This document shows positions 34,766-43,318 of a DNA stretch of 64,000 nucleotides, piece by piece. The notes beneath the pieces are model-generated. The model worked only from the letters and a program-made list of their open reading frames with translations. It was not told where the DNA came from and did no database searches. The stretch comes from Caldilineaceae bacterium (GTDB lineage: Bacteria; Chloroflexota; Anaerolineae; Caldilineales; Caldilineaceae): contig JAJEBF010000051.1 in NCBI GenBank assembly GCA_022824025.1, forward strand, positions 20,578 through 84,577, read 5' to 3'. The number at the start of each line of letters is the position of its first letter. The first letter of the stretch is position 1. The translations under genes were made by a program, and so were the position numbers.

Positions 34766-36252
34766 TGGCGCACGCCGTCAAACGTCGCTCGCAGCGCCGG
34801 GTAGAGGCCCTGATAGAGTTCATACTGCTTCTGGTAAGCGGCAACCGCGTCCGCTTTCGGTGTGGTCGAGCCGGTCACCCGAATCGTCGCCGCGCACGCG
34901 CTCTCACCATCCGGCCAGACGCCCGCGCCCACACCGGCCAGCAGCGCCGCCCCATAGGCCGCGCCCTCGGTCGTGTTCACCGTCACCAACTCGCTGCCCA
35001 GCACATCCGCCAGGACCTGCCGCCACAGCGCGCTGCGCGCGCCGCCGCCGCTCACACGTACTTGCCCGATTTCACCCAGCCCCACACCCTGCATCAGCGT
35101 AAAGCTGTCGCGCAAACCAAAGGCCACACCCTCCAGCACCGCCCGCGTCATGTGCGGCAGCCCGTGACGGACCGTCAGCCCGACGAACGCGCCGCGCGCG
35201 AACGGGTCAGGGTGGGGTGTGCGCTCTCCTGTCAGATAGGGCAGAAAGAGCAGCCCTTCACTGCCAATTGGCACGTCCGCAGCCGGCGCCACCAGGTCGT
35301 CGAACTCTGTCCCCGGCGCCAGCGTATCCCGGTGCCAGCGCAAACTGCCTGCCGCCGAAAGCATCACCCCCATCAGATGCCACTTGCCCGGCAACGCGTG
35401 CGGGAACGCGTGCAGCCGACCCTCCGGCTCGTAGAACGGCTCGTTCGCGGTCGCGAAAACGACGCCCGACGTGCCCAGCGTCAGCGCAACAATCCCCTCC
35501 TCGATCGCGCCCACGCCCACCGCCTGCGCCGACTGATCGCCGCCGCCCCCAACCACCGGCGTGCCCGCCCGCAGTCCCGTCGCCTCCGCCGCCTCCGCCG
35601 AAATGACACCGGTCACCTGCGTGCCCTCATGGGTTGGCGGCAGCAAATCAGGCGCGATCTCCAACGCGGCCAGAACCGTCGGCGACCACGCCCGCGTCGC
35701 CAGCTCCAGCAACGACGTGCCGCCCGCGCCCGCCTTGTCGGTGGCGAAGTCGTCCGTCAACTTGTAGCGCACATAATCTTTCGGCAGAAGGATCTGGCGG
35801 ACGCGGCTGTAAATCTCCGGCTCGTTCTCCTTCACCCACAGAATCTTCGGCGCGGTGAACCCGGCAAGCGCATCGTTGCCCGTGATGCGCACCAGGTTTT
35901 CCTTGCCCAGCCAGAGACGCATGTCATCGCACTGTTTGCCCGTGCGCTGATCGTTCCACAGGATAGACGGCCGCAACGGGACGCCGTCTTCGTCCAACAG
36001 CACCAGCCCGTGCATCTGCCCGCTCACGCCGACCGCGCCGACCTCCGCCGCATCGATGCCGGACTGCTCCAGCGCCGCGCGCATACTCGACACCGTACCC
36101 TCCCACCACAGGTCCGGGTGCTGTTCGCTCCACAGCGGATGCGGCGTCTCAAACGGGTATTCAGCCGCGCCCACCGCGACGATTTCGCCGTCCCCGTCGA
36201 TGATCAGAGACTTCGTCGCCGTCGTCGAGGAGTCGATGCCAATCAAATACAT
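34753..36252 (-). CDS. xylB: Xylulokinase
   Basis: FGGY-family carbohydrate kinase of 499 residues phosphorylating D-xylulose to xylulose 5-phosphate. Visible blocks are GIDSSTTATKSL (phosphate loop), VSGQMHGLVLLD (the xylulokinase-typical MHG), WNDQRTGKQC, the catalytic Asp in VGGGGDQSAQAVG and VSGGGARSALWRQVLADVLG in the ATP-binding domain. It lies 103 bp downstream of xylA on the same strand; together they convert xylose to xylulose 5-phosphate for the pentose phosphate pathway. Its 3' end is embedded in a period-7 repeat. Confidence 0.94.
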   Translation of the reverse strand: MYLIGIDSSTTATKSLIIDGDGEIVAVGAAEYPFETPHPLWSEQHPDLWWEGTVSSMRAALEQSGIDAAEVGAVGVSGQMHGLVLLDEDGVPLRPSILWNDQRTGKQCDDMRLWLGKENLVRITGNDALAGFTAPKILWVKENEPEIYSRVRQILLPKDYVRYKLTDDFATDKAGAGGTSLLELATRAWSPTVLAALEIAPDLLPPTHEGTQVTGVISAEAAEATGLRAGTPVVGGGGDQSAQAVGVGAIEEGIVALTLGTSGVVFATANEPFYEPEGRLHAFPHALPGKWHLMGVMLSAAGSLRWHRDTLAPGTEFDDLVAPAADVPIGSEGLLFLPYLTGERTPHPDPFARGAFVGLTVRHGLPHMTRAVLEGVAFGLRDSFTLMQGVGLGEIGQVRVSGGGARSALWRQVLADVLGSELVTVNTTEGAAYGAALLAGVGAGVWPDGESACAATIRVTGSTTPKADAVAAYQKQYELYQGLYPALRATFDGVRQGEA

Positions 36253-36273
36253 TTTCCCGCGCCCTTTTTTGTA

Positions 36274-36358
36274 GTTTTCAGTAATCAGTTTGTCGTTTTC
36301 AGTGAACTGCCAGGGACGATGGCGTTACCGAAAACCAGGAAGAAGAGACTGCGGTTCA
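36274..36358. repeat. Heptad-phased intergenic repeat (copy F)
   Basis: First tract: GTTTTCA, GTAATCA, GTTTGTC, GTTTTCA, GTGAACT (36274-36308). Second tract: GTTACCG, AAAACCA, GGAAGAA, GAGACTG, CGGTTCA (36324-36358), whose last unit contains the xylA TGA stop. The second tract matches copy C at 22778-22820 at both ends. Confidence 0.8.
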
Positions 36359-37516
36359 CACGCCCAGCAACAGCTCAACCACCAGCTGGTCCAGCCGCTC
36401 ATACGGCTTGCCGCGGCGGCCCAGCTCGTCGCGGTCAAAGGCGTGCGCCTTCAGGTTCGCCGCCTTTTCCGCCGTGTAACCTCCCCGGAAACCGTCCATC
36501 GAACCGTCATCGGCGTTTATCTCCGTCAGCAACGCCTGGATCTCCGCGTGCTCGCGCAGCTGCTCCGCCTTCGCCTTCAGGATCAGATACGTCCGCATAC
36601 AACCGGCCGCAAACGCCTTCACGTCCTCGTAATCGCTGGACCGGTACGCATGCGCGTCAAAGTGCCGCGGGCCGTCATAACCCACATCTTCCAAAAACTT
36701 GACCAGGAAAAACGCCTGCTTGATGTTATGGCTGCCGAACCGGAAATCCTGATCGTAGCGCCCCAGATTCTGGTCATTGAGGTCGATGTGGAACAGCTTG
36801 CCCGCGTTCCAGGCCTGCGCCACCGCGTGCGTGAAGTTCAGGCCCGCCATATGCTCGTGCGCCACCTCCGGATTCACGCCGATCATCTCCGGATGGTCCA
36901 GCGTCTCAATGAACGCCAGCATGTGGCCGACCGTCGCCAGATAGATATCGCCGCGCGGTTCGTTCGGCTTCGGCTCCAGCGCGAAGCGCAGATCATAGCC
37001 CTGGTCCATCACATACTCACACAGGAAGTTGAGCGCTTCCTGGAACCATTTGCCGGTATCGGCAGGGCTCTTGCTCGCGTCGGTCTCGGTGCCTTCCCGC
37101 CCGCCCCAGAAGACATACGTGCTCGCGCCGCACTCAACCCCCAGGTCGATCGCCGCCATCGTCTTCTGCAGCGCGTAGGCCCGCACCTCCGGGTCGTTGC
37201 TCGTAAATGCCCCGTCCCGAAAAGCCGGATGCGTAAACAGATTCGTCGTCGCCATCGGCACGACCAGCCCGTTCTCGTCCAGCGCCTTCTTAAACTCGCT
37301 CACAATCCGATCGCGCTCCGCCGCGGTCGCGTCGATCGGCACCAGGTCATTGTCATGGAAGTTGACGCCCCACGCGCCGACCTCTCCCAACAACTCCACC
37401 AGCTGCGCCGGCGAGCGGACCTCCCGCACAGGGTCGCCGAAAGGGTCGCGCCCAATGTTCCCGACCGTCCACAGACCGAAACTGAATTTGTTTTCCGGTT
37501 TGGGTGTATAAGCCAT
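36356..37516 (-). CDS. xylA: Xylose isomerase (class I)
   Basis: A 386-residue D-xylose isomerase converting xylose to xylulose with two divalent metals. FSFGLWTVGN at the start, catalytic His in NFHDND (about 54), ALEPKPNEPRGD (metal ligand Glu, Lys nearby), NPEVAHEHMAG (Glu, His) and FHIDLNDQ are diagnostic of the actinomycete/Thermus-type short class I enzyme (about 390 residues, versus about 440 for class II). ATG at 37516 follows GAGGAGC. Upstream of xylB, MFS transporter downstream: a xylose-use cluster. No XylR-type regulator in view. Confidence 0.95.
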   Translation of the reverse strand: MAYTPKPENKFSFGLWTVGNIGRDPFGDPVREVRSPAQLVELLGEVGAWGVNFHDNDLVPIDATAAERDRIVSEFKKALDENGLVVPMATTNLFTHPAFRDGAFTSNDPEVRAYALQKTMAAIDLGVECGASTYVFWGGREGTETDASKSPADTGKWFQEALNFLCEYVMDQGYDLRFALEPKPNEPRGDIYLATVGHMLAFIETLDHPEMIGVNPEVAHEHMAGLNFTHAVAQAWNAGKLFHIDLNDQNLGRYDQDFRFGSHNIKQAFFLVKFLEDVGYDGPRHFDAHAYRSSDYEDVKAFAAGCMRTYLILKAKAEQLREHAEIQALLTEINADDGSMDGFRGGYTAEKAANLKAHAFDRDELGRRGKPYERLDQLVVELLLGV

Positions 37517-37723
37517 CGAAAGCTCCTCGTACTAACGTTGAATTCTGAGTTGCATAAATAAGTTCAAAACGTTACCTGGACTTTTCTCCCCTTATCTGGG
37601 CGGTCGGCCGCAAGCGGCCCCCCCTGTGCGAGGGACACCGCCCGCAACGCCTCCCCGCCGCAGTTGTGCACCATTCGACCCGTTTTCTCCGCGAACAGCG
37701 TCGAATCCCCCGCGCCATCACAG

Positions 37724-37737
37724 ACCACTAGCCACTA
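37724..37737. repeat. Heptad-phased intergenic repeat (copy G, short)
   Basis: Two units ACCACTA and GCCACTA. The CTA of the second is the TAG stop (37735-37737) of the minus-strand amidohydrolase gene. Weak alone, but same phase and stop placement as copies I and J. Confidence 0.45.
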
Positions 37738-38604
37738 ACCATGGTCGTTCAGCCGGTAAAAGCGCACTCCATTGTCGTGCATGATCTTCTGCTGGTCCTC
37801 TGCGCTCAAATGGCTGATGCTGTCCTGGACGATATCAAACCAGGTGACATAGTCCGCGGCCATGTTCACCACAGGCCAGTCGGAGCCGAAGACCACCCGG
37901 TCCGGGCCGAAACAGTCCAGCACGTGCTCAATGTACGGCCGCAGCTCATCCCGGTTCCAGTTCCCGTGGTCCGCCTCCGTCGTCACGCCGGACAGCTTGC
38001 AGTGGATGTCCGGGCGGCTGGCCAGCTCGCGCAGCTGGTCCTTCCACGGCTGCATGATGCCGTCCGCGATGCCCGGCTTGCCGATATGATCGAGCAGAAA
38101 GGAGACATCCGGGCACTGCCCCACCAGCTCGAGCACGTCTCCCATCTGAGGATGGTAGATACACAGGTCGAAACTGAAACCGTACTCGGGCAGCAGCTGC
38201 ACGCCGCGCACAAAGTCCGGCGCCGTGCAGAAGCCCAACGGCTCGCCCTGGATCAGGCGGCGAATGCCCTTCACCAGCGGCAGCCCGGCCAGCGCCTGCA
38301 GAAGGGGCCGGGCGCCTTCACCCTCCTCCAGCGGCGCGCTCGCGACAATGCCGCGTATGCGCGGCTCCTGCTCCGCCATCGCCGTGATCCACTCCGCCTC
38401 CCGCAGCGCATGCGCCGGCAGACAGTCGGCCTCCTCAAAAACGATCGCGGCCAGCTCCAGCGAAACGCCCGCGCGCGCCCGCTCCAGGTCTTCCGGCAGA
38501 TGGGGATGGGCGATCGCCGGCGCGCCCGCCAGCCAGGGGTAGTCGATCACCGAGCTGTCCCAGAAATGCACGTGTGTATCCACATAGCGCCCGCGCTCAA
38601 TCAT
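37735..38604 (-). CDS. Amidohydrolase family lactonase (L-fuconolactonase-like)
   Basis: A 289-residue metal-dependent hydrolase of the amidohydrolase-2 family (COG3618 type). Motifs: VDTHVHFWD near residue 8 (HxH metal ligands), FLLDHIGKPG (His), and FGSDWPVVNM (Asp). The family includes L-fucono-1,5-lactonase and related sugar-lactone hydrolases. The start ATG overlaps the end of the RhaM-type mutarotase gene by eight bases, so the two are translated together; mutarotase plus lactonase is the classic non-phosphorylating L-fucose/L-rhamnose arrangement. A fuconate dehydratase and aldolase are not in this window. Confidence 0.85.
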   Translation of the reverse strand: MIERGRYVDTHVHFWDSSVIDYPWLAGAPAIAHPHLPEDLERARAGVSLELAAIVFEEADCLPAHALREAEWITAMAEQEPRIRGIVASAPLEEGEGARPLLQALAGLPLVKGIRRLIQGEPLGFCTAPDFVRGVQLLPEYGFSFDLCIYHPQMGDVLELVGQCPDVSFLLDHIGKPGIADGIMQPWKDQLRELASRPDIHCKLSGVTTEADHGNWNRDELRPYIEHVLDCFGPDRVVFGSDWPVVNMAADYVTWFDIVQDSISHLSAEDQQKIMHDNGVRFYRLNDHG

Positions 38605-38920
38605 GATGGAATACCTCCTCCATCTCCGCCCAGCGCTCGCCCTCCGCCGCGCTCGCCACCGGCTCCTGGCACGGGTCGGTCAGCTTCCACCACGCTTGCG
38701 TCACCGGGTCCGCCGCCATCTTGGCCATATCGGCCTCGTAATCCTCACCCACATACTCGTAATAGGCGAACAGATAACCGTCCCGCATGAAAATCGTGTA
38801 GTTGCGCATATTGCAGTCGCTGATCTTCTGCAGGACCTCCGGCCACGTGTTGGCGTGCAGATGAACGTAGGCGTCTTCCAACTCCGGCCTGACGCGAATG
38901 ACCATTCCGTATCGTTTCAT
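38597..38920 (-). CDS. L-rhamnose mutarotase family protein (RhaM-like)
   Basis: A 107-residue dimeric alpha-beta barrel protein that interconverts anomers of 6-deoxyhexoses. Family motifs are MKRYGMVIRVRPELEDAYVHLHANTWPEVL (His in HLHANTWPEV), IFMRDGYLFAYYEY and MAADPVTQAWWKLTDPCQEP. The length is exactly that of RhaM. ATG at 38920 follows GGGGAGACC. Its neighbour lactonase favours L-fucose or L-rhamnose catabolism through dehydrogenase/lactonase steps rather than through the kinase pathway. Confidence 0.92.
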   Translation of the reverse strand: MKRYGMVIRVRPELEDAYVHLHANTWPEVLQKISDCNMRNYTIFMRDGYLFAYYEYVGEDYEADMAKMAADPVTQAWWKLTDPCQEPVASAAEGERWAEMEEVFHHD

Positions 38921-38943
38921 CGGTCTCCCCTCTTTAGGTCGCC

Positions 38944-38964
38944 AGTGATCAGTAGCCAGTGATC
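38944..38964. repeat. Heptad-phased intergenic repeat (copy H)
   Basis: Three units AGTGATC, AGTAGCC, AGTGATC, between the mutarotase and the upstream Gfo/Idh/MocA gene. Same AGT-containing vocabulary as copies B, F and K. Confidence 0.6.
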
Positions 38965-38994
38965 AACTGTGGGGCGCTCTCCTGGACATCTTCT

Positions 38995-40029
38995 CTATAC
39001 AAGCGGCAGGCTCACCGCGGCGCCGCTCCGGCGGCTGCGGTAAACCGCCTCGGTGAACTCCATGTATTTCACACCCGTGGCGAAATCAGTGTGCGTGATC
39101 TCCTCCTGCCCGCGGATCGCGCTGATGAACTCCTCCTCAACCCGCCAGCCGCCCGCCTCCTCGGCCGGCGCCTCGATCTCGCTCAGCCCGCTGTCGCCGC
39201 GGCGTCCGCCCGTCAGCGCGCTGCCATCGAAATGCAGCGTGCCTTCGCTGCCATATATCGTCGCCGAGGACGACTCTCCCAAGCCGGTGACGGTGCTGAC
39301 CTGAATGTGGGCCTGCCCGCCGCACGCCAGCTCCGCGATGATGTCGATATGATCGGGAATGCGTACGCCGATCAGGCGCCCCTGCTCATCCTGGCGCATC
39401 GGCGTGAACGTCTTGCCCTGCGCGAAGACGCTGCTCGCCTCGCCAACCCAGCGCATCATCGCCTCATACCAGATGCCCATCGACATCACATTCAACCCGC
39501 TGTAGTCCATATTGTGACGCCAGTGCATCGTATTGTCTTCGTCAATGAAGGTGCCGCCGGCATGGATGTCCACCACCAGCACATCCCCCAGCCAGCCGTC
39601 GCGGATCAACCGCTGGATCGTGCGGTCCACGCGCAGGCTGAAGGGCGACGGCACGATCTGCGCCACCAGATGCGGCCGGCTGCGCAGCGCGTTGTACATA
39701 CAGTGCGCCTCCGACGCGTTCATCGCCATGCGCGCCTCGCACATCACATGCTTGTCCGCCTCCAGCGCCGACACCGTAAGGAGACGGTGCATGTACGGCC
39801 ACGTGCCGATCACCACCGCGTCCACGTCCTCCGCATGCACAATCTCCTGCCAGTTCGTGCACACCCGCTCGATGCCGAACCGCTTCGCAACCCGCTCGCC
39901 CGACTCCATGCTGCGATTGCAGACCGCGACAATCTCCACGCCCTCAATCGCCTGCAGCCCCGGTATATGCCGGTCACGCGTGTTCGCCCCGGCGCCGACA
40001 ACGCCGACGCGGATCGTATCCTGAGTCAT
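38995..40029 (-). CDS. Gfo/Idh/MocA-family oxidoreductase
   Basis: A 344-residue sugar oxidoreductase: GVVGAGANTRDRH cofactor motif near residue 8, CEARMAMNASEAH in place of the usual EKP (so the catalytic-loop Lys is replaced by Arg), and a dimer domain with MDYSGLNVMSMGIWYEAMMRWVG. Missing the EKP Lys is unusual and may mean altered chemistry or a non-redox role. ATG at 40029 follows AGGAGG. It heads the minus-strand group with the mutarotase and lactonase, suggesting a deoxysugar pathway. Confidence 0.85.
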   Translation of the reverse strand: MTQDTIRVGVVGAGANTRDRHIPGLQAIEGVEIVAVCNRSMESGERVAKRFGIERVCTNWQEIVHAEDVDAVVIGTWPYMHRLLTVSALEADKHVMCEARMAMNASEAHCMYNALRSRPHLVAQIVPSPFSLRVDRTIQRLIRDGWLGDVLVVDIHAGGTFIDEDNTMHWRHNMDYSGLNVMSMGIWYEAMMRWVGEASSVFAQGKTFTPMRQDEQGRLIGVRIPDHIDIIAELACGGQAHIQVSTVTGLGESSSATIYGSEGTLHFDGSALTGGRRGDSGLSEIEAPAEEAGGWRVEEEFISAIRGQEEITHTDFATGVKYMEFTEAVYRSRRSGAAVSLPLV

Positions 40030-40471
40030 TCCTGCCTCCTGAATTGGGATTTTGTGGCTAATCTATGGGAGTACAGCCGTGTTTAACAATTCATTGCGAT
40101 TGTTCATTACCCGCTGTGTTCGCATAAGCTTCAGCCAGATAATGATCGTGATTGACGGAGAGATCATCGACGCCGCTGGAGAAAGCTCCAACAATGGAAA
40201 GCGCCCGCTGCCTGCGCGCCTCACGCTCGAAACCTTCCGAACTGCTTTTCGGCAGAACAGCATGACAAGGATCGTCTGCTACGTCTCGTAGATGGGTGGG
40301 CTTCCCGTTTCCCCGCGTCATTCCTGGGCTTTGACCGCTTTTCCGCTATCTGAAGCTGAGACTGAACGGTGGCTGAGAACCGATCGCAACCATGCGCATT
40401 CTATCATAGGTGCGGCAAACATACACGGCATGGAACGAACTCCAGAGCGCCAGGGAAAGTCCGTTACACCT
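40030..40471. other. Intergenic region with one doubtful small frame
   Basis: About 440 bp between a Gfo/Idh/MocA gene and a PD-(D/E)XK gene, both minus strand. A minus-strand frame of 76 codons at 40091-40321 ends ALSIVGAFSSGVDDLSVNHD then YLAEAYAN, which is reminiscent of the C-terminal region of small VapB-like antitoxins, but it has no ribosome site and no toxin partner. I do not call it a gene. No other structure seen. Confidence 0.35.
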
Positions 40472-41611
40472 TCACATTTCCTTCAAATCAGAAAGTACCT
40501 TCTGAAGCCGTTTCGTCAACAAATCAATGTGTTTGGCGGCGTCGGTATAACTGACTGTCCAGGCATCGATTGCCGTTGGATTAGCAAAGTCGTGCCGGCG
40601 AAACTCATCCACCCACGTCTCAAGAAACGTACGCAAGTCTTCTTCAGGCGGTGGGTCGTATCCGAACAAAGCCGTGCCGAATGAAATGTCGGTCAGTCCA
40701 TTCCAACCTGTCACTCCTGGAGGGTATAGCCATGCTACCGAGATCGGATAACGAAAAGCGTTGCTGCGCATACGAATACTAAAGCCAGTTGACCCCCAAT
40801 ATAAGGTGGCTCCTACGGCGTCTGCCGCAGTGAGGATTTTTTCGGTGACAAGACGCGCCTCGTCATTGGGGAGCTCTTCCAAGAAAGACGCCCTGGTCAG
40901 TTTTCGGCGTCGACTCGTATTACCGGGTACCGGAACTGCCGCTGCGGCTGATCGTCCAATCACCCGTGGCACCAAGGTCTGGAACGATACGCCGCGGAAC
41001 TGTTTGATTTCCACAGCCAGAACCTCGATATGGGGCATCTGGGCGTTTAGGAACTCAACAACTCGCTCAAGTGGATCAGGAATCTCATCGGCAACGAAGA
41101 GCAGGCGCAGCCGCTGGGCGGCTAGGTTTGTCGCCACCGCTTGCCAGAACGCGTCGACATCGGGCTCACTATCGATCTTCAGGAGCTTCGCAATCTCCGA
41201 GCTGGGATCGAACCCATGCACCATCGCGGCGTTTTCGAAGGTCTGACGCAACTCGTAGGCCGTCCAAGTCGTAGCCGCGTGGGCGGCGTACTCCAACATC
41301 TGTCCGACTACAGCGCGCCTCAGTTCGGTATTCGCTCCACGTTTGACCTCAACCAGCGTGGGCACGGCATCCTGGTCGATAATCAGATGGTCCACCGCCC
41401 AGCGATCGGGCGCCTCCGGTTGATCGGCGATTCCTTTCTCGCGGGTGATCAGGAGCCACCGTCTGGGGTCGTCGGGGCGCACCTGTTTGCCGTCCAGAAG
41501 TTCAGGATAGTTGGCAATAAGTGCCTGCAATTGGTCTTCACTGGAAAAGGGTTCCTCCTCCAAGGGCTCTAACCCTTTGTTTTCGTTTCTAGTGTAAATT
41601 CGTTCGGGCAC
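40472..41611 (-). CDS. PD-(D/E)XK nuclease-superfamily protein (NucS/DUF91-like N-terminus)
   Basis: A 379-residue protein. The N-terminal part carries a complete nuclease core: SSEDQLQALIANYPELL (Glu25), AVDHLIID (Asp74), LVEVKRG (Glu88, Lys90) and VVGQMLEYAAHA (Gln104), the E-D-ExK-Q set seen in NucS/RecB-like enzymes. The C-terminal half (about 220-379) is not recognised. GTG at 41611 has AAAGGA eight bases upstream. It stands alone between metabolic genes with its own upstream space. Anti-phage or repair functions are both conceivable. Confidence 0.75.
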   Translation of the reverse strand: MPERIYTRNENKGLEPLEEEPFSSEDQLQALIANYPELLDGKQVRPDDPRRWLLITREKGIADQPEAPDRWAVDHLIIDQDAVPTLVEVKRGANTELRRAVVGQMLEYAAHAATTWTAYELRQTFENAAMVHGFDPSSEIAKLLKIDSEPDVDAFWQAVATNLAAQRLRLLFVADEIPDPLERVVEFLNAQMPHIEVLAVEIKQFRGVSFQTLVPRVIGRSAAAAVPVPGNTSRRRKLTRASFLEELPNDEARLVTEKILTAADAVGATLYWGSTGFSIRMRSNAFRYPISVAWLYPPGVTGWNGLTDISFGTALFGYDPPPEEDLRTFLETWVDEFRRHDFANPTAIDAWTVSYTDAAKHIDLLTKRLQKVLSDLKEM

Positions 41612-41897
41612 GTTTCAGTTCCTTTCATATTAGCACATGCAGGACACACAAGAGGGGAGTGCGAAAGTGTTTGGACGTCTGAATTCTTCATCACGTCCAC
41701 ATCACTTCAAATGAAGTTCTGATTCGGGTTGCTTCTCAGAAAACGAGAAACTTGGCAGGAAAACGACTCGCTGAATTGTACAATATCAGGTTGCGTCTTT
41801 TCTAGAGATAAGCCCCTTGCTGCTGGCATCCGTCGCCAGATGCTGGTATTATCCCACCATCAGCCACACCAACGCCACCGAAGAAGCGAGAACAAAA

Positions 41898-43259
41898 ATG
41901 ACCGTTGCCCCTTCCATCTCCGATCTCGACGTCCGCGCCCTCTGGCATCCCCTCACCCAGCACAAGCCGCTGGCCGACAGCCCGCCCCCGCTCATCGTCC
42001 GCGGCGATGGCTGTTACCTGGAAGATGACCAGGGCCAGCGCTACCTCGACGCCATGGCCGGCCTCTGGTGCGTCAACGTCGGCTACGGGCGCAGCGAGCT
42101 GGCCGAAACCGCAGCCGCGCAGATGACCCAGCTCCCCTATCTCGCCCCCACCATGACCCACCCGCCCGGCGCGCAACTGGCCGACAAAATTCTGGAAATG
42201 CTCGGCTGGCGCGGCCGCGTCTACTTCTCCTCCAGCGGCTCTGAAGCCAACGAGGCCGCCTTCAAAATCGCCCGCCAGTATCACCTCCAGTCCGGCAAAC
42301 CCGGCGGCGCCACCCGCTACAAGATCATCTCCCGCCACCGCGCCTACCACGGCAACACCCTCGGCGCGATGAGCGCCACCGGCCAGGCCGAGCGCAAGAT
42401 CGGCTACGGACCGATGGCGCCCGGCTTCATCCACGTACCGCCCCCATATCCTTACCGCGCCCACCCCAAACTGACCGCGGCCGAGCACGGCATCGCCTGC
42501 GCCCAGGCCATTGAAGAGACCATCATCTACGAAGGGCCCGAATCCGTCGCCGCGCTCCTGATGGAGCCCATCATCTCCGGCGGCGGCGTCCTCGTCCCCC
42601 CCGACGAGTACCTGCCGCGCGTGCGCCAGATCTGCGACCAGTACGGCGTCCTCCTCATCTTCGACGAAGTCGTCTCCGGCTACGGCCGCACCGGCAAACT
42701 CTTCGGACGCGACCACTGGGGCGCGGAGCCCGACATCATCACCATGGCCAAAGGGCTTTCCAGCGGCTATATGCCCCTCGCCGCCACCGCCGTGCAGGAG
42801 TACATCTTCGACGCATTCCTCGGCGACGCCGGCGACCTGAGCCACTTCCGCCATATCAACACCTTCGGCGGCCATCCCGTCAGCACCGCAGTCGGCCTGC
42901 GCAATCTTCAGATCGTGGACGAAGAAAACCTGGTGGAGAACGCCCGCAACGTGGGCGAGTACGCGCTGGCGCAGCTGAATAACCTGTCGTCGCACCCGTG
43001 GGTCGGCGAAGCCCGCGGCCGCGGGCTCCTCCTGGGCGTCGAGCTGGTCGCCGACAAAAAGACCAAACAGCCCCTCGACGACGCCGAAATGCTGGCCATC
43101 CTGGGCCGCTGCAAACAGGCCGGCGTCCTCCTCGGACGCAACGGCAACACCGTTCCCGGCCTCTCCAATATCCTGATCGTGGCCCCGCCCCTGGTGGCGA
43201 CCAAGTCCGAAATCGATCTTCTCATCGAGGCGCTGGTCTTCGCCCTGGGAGAAAAGTAG
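41898..43259 (+). CDS. Class III aminotransferase (PLP-dependent)
   Basis: A 453-residue omega-amino acid-type aminotransferase. Cofactor residues: SSSGSEANEAAFK (phosphate cup), HRAYHG (aromatic stacking on PLP), FDEVVSGYGRTG (Asp256) and the Schiff-base Lys285 in MAKGLSSGY; TFGGHPVSTAVGL completes the site. This group includes beta-alanine/pyruvate, taurine and diamine transaminases. ATG at 41898 is chosen over an upstream frame extension; the ribosome site is weak (GAAGCGAG). Single plus-strand gene, convergent with a sulfatase gene across a hairpin. Confidence 0.92.
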   Translation: MTVAPSISDLDVRALWHPLTQHKPLADSPPPLIVRGDGCYLEDDQGQRYLDAMAGLWCVNVGYGRSELAETAAAQMTQLPYLAPTMTHPPGAQLADKILEMLGWRGRVYFSSSGSEANEAAFKIARQYHLQSGKPGGATRYKIISRHRAYHGNTLGAMSATGQAERKIGYGPMAPGFIHVPPPYPYRAHPKLTAAEHGIACAQAIEETIIYEGPESVAALLMEPIISGGGVLVPPDEYLPRVRQICDQYGVLLIFDEVVSGYGRTGKLFGRDHWGAEPDIITMAKGLSSGYMPLAATAVQEYIFDAFLGDAGDLSHFRHINTFGGHPVSTAVGLRNLQIVDEENLVENARNVGEYALAQLNNLSSHPWVGEARGRGLLLGVELVADKKTKQPLDDAEMLAILGRCKQAGVLLGRNGNTVPGLSNILIVAPPLVATKSEIDLLIEALVFALGEK

Positions 43260-43266
43260 CTCCCGT

Positions 43267-43318
43267 GGCCGGTGGCTGCATCGACGACCAGCTACCGGCC
43301 ACCAACCACTCCAAACTA
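43267..43318. repeat. Hairpin and heptad-phased repeat between convergent genes (copy I)
   Basis: Arms GGCCGGTGGCTG (43267-43278) and CAGCTACCGGCC (43289-43300) pair over twelve bases with one G-U-type mismatch and a ten-base loop. The second arm is part of a run of five heptads ACGACCA, GCTACCG, GCCACCA, ACCACTC, CAAACTA (43284-43318). The final CTA is the TAG stop of the minus-strand sulfatase. The hairpin may stop transcription of both converging genes. Confidence 0.7.

Noticed and set aside
40091..40321. Small antitoxin-like protein upstream of the Gfo/Idh/MocA gene
   Set aside because: The C-terminal peptide is suggestive, but there is no ribosome site, no toxin partner and composition does not support coding.
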